NCBI GenBank assembly: GCA_947522735.1
Contig: CANNTZ010000053.1
Span: 1-17,284 of the forward strand
DNA: 17,284 bases
Source of the DNA: an uncultured Oscillospiraceae bacterium
GTDB lineage: Bacteria; Bacillota; Clostridia; Oscillospirales; Ruminococcaceae
Reading direction: 5' to 3'
In this document: one piece after another, positions 14,187-17,284 of the stretch
Position numbering within the stretch: position 1 is the stretch's first letter
Layout: every line of letters starts with the position of its first letter
Translations under genes and position numbers: made by a program
Notes under the pieces: generated by a model
Seen by the model: the letters and a program-made list of their open reading frames with translations, nothing else
The model's database searches: none
Told to the model about the DNA's origin: nothing

Positions 14187-14413
14187 GTTTCGTTAACTTA
14201 TTCGCGCGGCGGCAGGCAATGCCCGCAGATATGTTCGCGGGCGAAACCGGCGCAAGCGACGGTTTCTTACGTTTGCTGTTGCACAGCGTTAATCCCCGCG
14301 GCGCGGGCATAATTCAACCTTTCTCCGCGCGAGCCAGTCAGCGCACTTGATAACGTAAGCCCACGCGCAAAGCGCGGAGGCGTTCCGCGTCCGGTCGAAA
14401 GATGAGAGGAGAT

Positions 14414-14463
14414 CCAAGGGGAGAGAAGAAAACCGCCCGAACGGTTTTCTTCTCTTTCCTTGG
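14414..14463. repeat. Large hairpin module, copy 3 (inverted)
   Basis: CCAAGG...CCTTGG hairpin, the reverse complement of copies 1 and 2 apart from small changes in the loop and lower stem. Confidence 0.85.
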
Positions 14464-14691
14464 CGCGCCTTTGCCTACTTTCGCCGCGTAGCGAAAGTAG
14501 GTGCCCGCGCGGCATGAGCGCAAGCCAACGCCAAAGCGCAGTCAATCCTCGCCGATAGGCGAAAAACAAAGCCAACTATAAGAAAAGATAGATCAACCCA
14601 ACGCCGCGCGAGCCAGTCAGCGCACTTGATAACGTAAGCCACCGGGCAAAGCCCGGAGGCGCTCCGCGTTCAGCGGAAGAGGTGAGTGTTT

Positions 14692-14740
14692 CCAAAGAGA
14701 GAGGGGAAACAGCCTGAAAGGGTGTCCCCTCTCTCTTTGG
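14692..14740. repeat. Large hairpin module, copy 4 (diverged stem)
   Basis: CCAAAGAGAGAGGGGA (14692-14707) pairs perfectly over 16 bp with TCCCCTCTCTCTTTGG (14725-14740). The sequence differs widely from copies 1-3, yet the length, the CCAA/TTGG ends and full pairing are kept. Confidence 0.85.
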
Positions 14741-14904
14741 TGCGCCTTTGCTTACTTTCGTCGCAAAACGAAAGTAAGTGCCCGCGCGGCATGAGCGCAA
14801 GCCAGCGCCAAAGGGCAGTCAATCCTCGCCGATAGGCGAACGAAAAAGTTAACCACAAGAAAAATCAGAATCGTGCCCGCGCCGCGGGAACAAGTCGGCG
14901 CACT

Positions 14905-14948
14905 CGATAACGTAAGGTCCCCGCAACGCGAAGCGTGAGGACGACCGA
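14905..14948 (-). repeat. Inverted repeat bounding right array, right arm
   Basis: Exact reverse complement of 14143-14186 over 44 bp. Beyond it, 14949-15040 carries three further GGGCATTGCCCGG or GGGCGCTTGCCCG palindromes separated by CCGCGGATATG. Confidence 0.85.
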
Positions 14949-15068
14949 GCCGCGGACTTATCTGCGGGCATTGCCCGGCCGCGGATATGCCTGCGGGCGC
15001 TTGCCCGCCGCGGATATGTCACCGGGCATTGCCCGGCAGTGCTGATAAATCTTTCGCGGGAATAGAAG

Positions 15069-15103
15069 CGGCTTTCGCGGAGCAGCGCTTTCCGCAAAAG
15101 CCG
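15069..15103 (-). terminator. Hairpin after araC-type gene
   Basis: CGGCTTTCGCGGA (15069-15081) pairs at 12 of 13 positions with TCCGCAAAAGCCG (15091-15103), 4 bases after the gene's stop. The minus-strand tail CTTCTATT is only moderately T-rich. Confidence 0.55.
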
Positions 15104-15107
15104 TCTC

Positions 15108-15866
15108 TCATTTTTCAAGCGCCTCTTTCCGGCGCCTCATCGCGTGACTCAGCGCAGAAACGCTCTCATAGCCGACCAGACGCGCCGCATCGCTCACCTG
15201 CATACCCGCCTCGATATACGCCGCCGCCATGTTTAACCGGTGGCTGAGCATGTATCTGTGCGGCGTCACGCCTACCTCGCGCCGAAAGATGCGTATGAAA
15301 TGGTTGACGTCTATATGCAGCAGCCGTGCGAGCTCGTCGTTGCCGGGCAGCTCGAGCGAGCCGTCCGGCGCTATCCGGTGTATGCGTTCGAGCGCCGCCT
15401 CGACGCGCGGATCGCTTGAAAGACTCTGCCTTGTCTCGGCGCAGAGCAGCCGCAAAAGCCCCGCAAACACCGCCGGGATCGCCTCGTGGGCGGCGCGCTC
15501 CGGCTGGGCAGTCAGAAGCTCCAGAACCTCTACTACGCGCCGTATCGGCTCCATAAGCCCGCCTTTACTTGAAAGATCAAGCGACGAGACGCGTCCCGAG
15601 CTGAACGGAGGCGTGAGCGAGAAATCAAAAAACATGTGGTCAAGCGGGTCGGAGCCAAGCTGCCGCACGCGAAAATCCGCCCGCATCGGCAGAAGATATA
15701 TCCTGCCGGGCAAAAATTTCCGCTCCGCTCCGCCGTCCCAGTACCAGCCGCTGCCACCGTATATGACGTATACTCGGTTGCAGCCGGACATCTTTTGAAA
15801 GCTCCAGTTCGACGGAGCAAGACAACGCCCGAAGCCGTAAAGATACGGTTCGCTTATCACGCGCAT
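15108..15866 (-). CDS. AraC family transcriptional regulator
   Basis: The 252-residue protein has an N-terminal sensor region with a cupin-like stretch (GSGWYWDGGAERKFLPGRIY, about 38-57) and a C-terminal pair of helix-turn-helix units. The first is about 177-199 (DELARLLHIDVNHFIRIFRR) followed by GVTPHRYMLSHRLNMA. The second is about 223-246 (QVSDAARLVGYESVSALSHA). The protein stops soon after the second helix pair, lacking the usual GxTPxxYR tail, so it is slightly short. Such proteins usually sense a sugar or similar small molecule. The ATG at 15866 follows GGGGAGG closely. It is divergent from the CcdA-like gene across a control region with a perfect palindrome, so it may regulate that gene, itself, or distant targets. 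Confidence 0.88.
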   Translation of the reverse strand: MRVISEPYLYGFGRCLAPSNWSFQKMSGCNRVYVIYGGSGWYWDGGAERKFLPGRIYLLPMRADFRVRQLGSDPLDHMFFDFSLTPPFSSGRVSSLDLSSKGGLMEPIRRVVEVLELLTAQPERAAHEAIPAVFAGLLRLLCAETRQSLSSDPRVEAALERIHRIAPDGSLELPGNDELARLLHIDVNHFIRIFRREVGVTPHRYMLSHRLNMAAAYIEAGMQVSDAARLVGYESVSALSHAMRRRKEALEK

Positions 15867-15895
15867 TTCCTCCCCTCAGGCTTGTTTACGCTTCA

Positions 15896-15924
15896 AGTAT
15901 AGCACAATGCGGCGCGCACGGCAA
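15896..15924 (-). promoter_or_regulatory. Promoter for araC-type regulator
   Basis: On the minus strand TTGCCG (15924-15919), a 17-bp spacer and TATACT (15901-15896) lie 30 bp before the ATG. The -10 is near consensus, the -35 is weaker, as is common for activator-dependent promoters. Confidence 0.6.
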
Positions 15925-15943
15925 TGATGCATGAAGCTCTATT

Positions 15944-15965
15944 CATATGAAATTAATTTCATGTG
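15944..15965. promoter_or_regulatory. Palindromic operator candidate between divergent genes
   Basis: ATGAAATTAATTTCAT (15947-15962) is a perfect 16-bp palindrome, extendable to 22 bp with one mismatched pair. It lies 20 bp upstream of both the minus-strand -35 and the plus-strand -35, so one bound dimer could control both genes. Confidence 0.6.
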
Positions 15966-15984
15966 TAAACTTTTTTGATTTGAA

Positions 15985-16013
15985 TTGAAGAAAGCGGATA
16001 AAGGTGGTATAAT
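15985..16013 (+). promoter_or_regulatory. Promoter for CcdA-like gene
   Basis: TTGAAG (15985-15990), a 17-bp spacer and TATAAT (16008-16013). A short inverted repeat AAATC/GATTT (16022-16035) lies at the likely transcription start. Confidence 0.7.
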
Positions 16014-16062
16014 ATACAAATAAATCATCGGATTTGATCTGCAAGGGAAGTACGATTTTATT

Positions 16063-16938
16063 ATGATAGAAGCATGGATCCAGAATATAGGCGCTCTCAT
16101 CGAGCACAGCCGGTGGCTCGCGCCGCTGATAGCGGTCGCCGCGGGAGTGCTCACCTCGATAATGCCCTGCTCGTTGTCTGCGGTACCTCTGATGATAGGC
16201 TGCGTCAGCGCGGGCGTTCCCGAAAAGCACGATGAGCACGGCCACGGTCACGCCGAAAGCGAGCATGAGGGTCACGGACATGAGCGCAGACATTCCGCCG
16301 AAATGTGCTGCTGCGGGCACGATCACAGCTCCGAGCCGAAGGAGGACGGCGTCATCGTGTGCAGCTGCTGCGGCGAATCGGGCGAGCTGCCGCACACGCA
16401 GGTTCGGACCGCGTTCGGCTATTCGCTGGTGTTCTGTCTTGGCATGTCGATAACCTTCACGGCGCTTGGACTTGCGGCGTCGGCGCTCGGGCATCTGCTG
16501 CACGAGCTTGAAGCTGTCTGGTACGTTTTTATCGGTGCGCTGATGGTTGTCATGGCGCTGCAAACGCTTGGTATAATCAACATCCTGCCGCACCACGAAA
16601 AGCGTGCGCACAGCCGCTACACCGGGGCGCTCGGCGCGTTTTTCTCCGGGCTTATGGGAGGGCTTTTCAGCTCCCACTGTGCCGCGCCCTCTCAGGTCAT
16701 GCTGCTGGCGATTGCCGCCGAATCTAACAACATCGTCATGGGGCCGCTGCTGCTCCTGCTCTACGCCGTCGGGCACAGCATATTGTTGATACTGACCGGA
16801 ACGTTCGTCGGGTTCTTTCGCAGGCTTTCAGAATCAAAGAGGTTTTCACGCTTTGTGCGTGTCGTTGAGATATTCATCGGCGCTTTCATGCTGCTGTTCG
16901 CAGCGTACATGTTCCGGCTCGCCATCGTGGGAGACTGA
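16063..16938 (+). CDS. CcdA/DsbD-like membrane protein with His/Cys-rich loop
   Basis: The 291-residue protein has about six membrane helices. The first contains MPCSLSAVP with C36, and a later one SSHCAAPSQVMLL with C206. This Cys pair and proline spacing match the CcdA/DsbD thiol electron carriers, which move reducing power across the membrane. Between helices one and two is a loop (about 53-112) holding eleven histidines and six cysteines, including HGHGH, HGH, MCCCGHDH and CSCC. That loop is strongly suggestive of metal binding and is not part of ordinary CcdA. A role in metal handling or in reducing metal-site cysteines is inferred. The ATG at 16063 follows AAGGGAAG at 12 bases, a little far. 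It is a single gene with its own promoter and terminator. Confidence 0.82.
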   Translation: MIEAWIQNIGALIEHSRWLAPLIAVAAGVLTSIMPCSLSAVPLMIGCVSAGVPEKHDEHGHGHAESEHEGHGHERRHSAEMCCCGHDHSSEPKEDGVIVCSCCGESGELPHTQVRTAFGYSLVFCLGMSITFTALGLAASALGHLLHELEAVWYVFIGALMVVMALQTLGIINILPHHEKRAHSRYTGALGAFFSGLMGGLFSSHCAAPSQVMLLAIAAESNNIVMGPLLLLLYAVGHSILLILTGTFVGFFRRLSESKRFSRFVRVVEIFIGAFMLLFAAYMFRLAIVGD

Positions 16939-17025
16939 ACGACAGTCGCGCTCGCCGTCAGCCGACGCGCCCTCTGTTGAGAGAACAAATAAAAAGCACT
17001 GTGTCGCAAATAGCGGCGAATCACG

Positions 17026-17067
17026 CGGCCTTGCCCCGGAGTTCAAACGGGGTTAGGCCGTTTTTTT
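17026..17067 (+). terminator. Strong intrinsic terminator after CcdA-like gene
   Basis: CGGCCT (17026-17031) and CCCCG (17034-17038) pair with CGGGG (17048-17052) and AGGCCG (17055-17060), then seven T residues follow. The remainder, 17068-17150, shows nothing I can name. Confidence 0.9.
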
Positions 17068-17153
17068 AAGCCAATTCGCTCATGCCGCGCATCTTTTATG
17101 CCCCTTTACTATGCTCTCGGGCCCGTACATCAGAAAATTTTTCAAAAAAGGGC

Positions 17154-17182
17154 TTGACAATTTTGAGCCCATGGCTTATAAT
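17154..17182 (+). promoter_or_regulatory. Perfect consensus promoter for tRNA gene
   Basis: TTGACA (17154-17159), 17 bp, TATAAT (17177-17182). The tRNA begins 31 bp later. Full consensus is expected for stable-RNA genes. Confidence 0.9.
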
Positions 17183-17213
17183 AATTAAGCAGTCGCAAGA
17201 GGCTGTCGAATAT

Positions 17214-17284
<71 letters not shown>

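Larger units (their letters stand above)
14331..14885. repeat. Tandem unit of about 279 bp, two copies
   Basis: GAGCCAGTCAGCGCACTTGA starts at 14331 and again at 14610. Each unit carries one CCAA...TTGG hairpin, one CTTTCG/CGAAAG hairpin and the segment GTCAATCCTCGCCGATAGGC. The period matches the 276-bp spacing between units at 739 and 1015 in the left array. The two units have diverged, most strongly inside the hairpin. Confidence 0.8.
14095..15064 (-). repeat. Right mosaic repeat array, mostly inverted copy of left family
   Basis: About 970 bp of non-coding repeats fill the gap between the convergent ends of hemW and the araC-type gene. Most modules match the left array in reverse complement: 14209-14338 matches 304-437 closely, and 14340-14463 matches 178-286. 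The core GATAACGTAAG recurs near 14350, 14629 and 14905. The island is bounded by inverted repeats and starts with the GGGCAATGCCCGC palindrome. No transposase or convincing gene lies inside. Confidence 0.9.

Noticed and set aside
14075..14350. Conserved small ORF MPADMFAGETGASDGF..., also at 236-424 and 1045-1281 on the minus strand
   Set aside because: The three differences that I compared between the left and right copies within the shared stretch all change the amino acid, and no ribosome site precedes the ATG. Repeat identity explains the similarity.
15943..16776. 277-residue minus-strand frame opposite the CcdA-like gene
   Set aside because: The charged low-complexity start reflects the reverse of hydrophobic helices. 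It also runs across the plus-strand promoter.

Overview
The window looks like a GC-rich chromosomal segment of an anaerobic, spore-forming Clostridia-type Firmicute. The evidence is a spoIIAA-spoIIAB-sigF sporulation operon, a BlaI/M56 regulatory pair, GGAGG-type ribosome binding sites, consensus sigma-A promoters and a HemW-type radical SAM protein. The genus cannot be read from the sequence. I see no phage genes, transposase, CRISPR array or known defence system.

Layout. 1-1394 is a dense mosaic of long, hairpin-rich non-coding repeats running up to the stop codon of a minus-strand degV-family gene (1405-2253). A flavin reductase gene follows on the plus strand (2461-3048), preceded by an orphan intrinsic terminator. 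3049-3489 is a low-GC non-coding stretch with many DnaA-box-like nonamers, two AT-rich TATAAT-type blocks and a 20-bp direct repeat. A perfect consensus promoter with two dyads then drives blaI and a 710-residue M56 (BlaR1-like) membrane protease whose outer domain is not a penicillin-binding domain (3643-6170).

From 12825 down to 6212 everything reads on the minus strand. A substrate-binding-type lipoprotein, ilvB, ilvN, an MFS transporter and two small membrane proteins form a probable operon ending at a strong terminator (7791-7822). The spoIIAA-spoIIAB-sigF operon follows. Divergent to the lipoprotein is hemW (12988-14094). It has no ATG, GTG or TTG start in frame before its iron-sulfur cysteines and probably starts at ACG. 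Its promoter carries a perfect 15-bp palindrome in the spacer.

14095-15064 holds a second array of the same repeat family, mostly in inverted orientation relative to the first and bounded by 44-bp perfect inverted repeats. Then come an AraC-family regulator (minus), a divergent control region with a 16-bp perfect palindrome, a CcdA/DsbD-like membrane protein with an unusual His/Cys-rich loop (plus), a strong terminator, and a tRNA-Ala(GGC) gene behind a perfect promoter, cut by the window end.

The most unusual parts are the repeat family, whose hairpin stems differ between copies but keep pairing, the DnaA-box-like region far from any dnaA gene, the non-canonical hemW start, and the His/Cys-rich CcdA-like protein. 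Functions are inferred from motifs only; no database search was possible.
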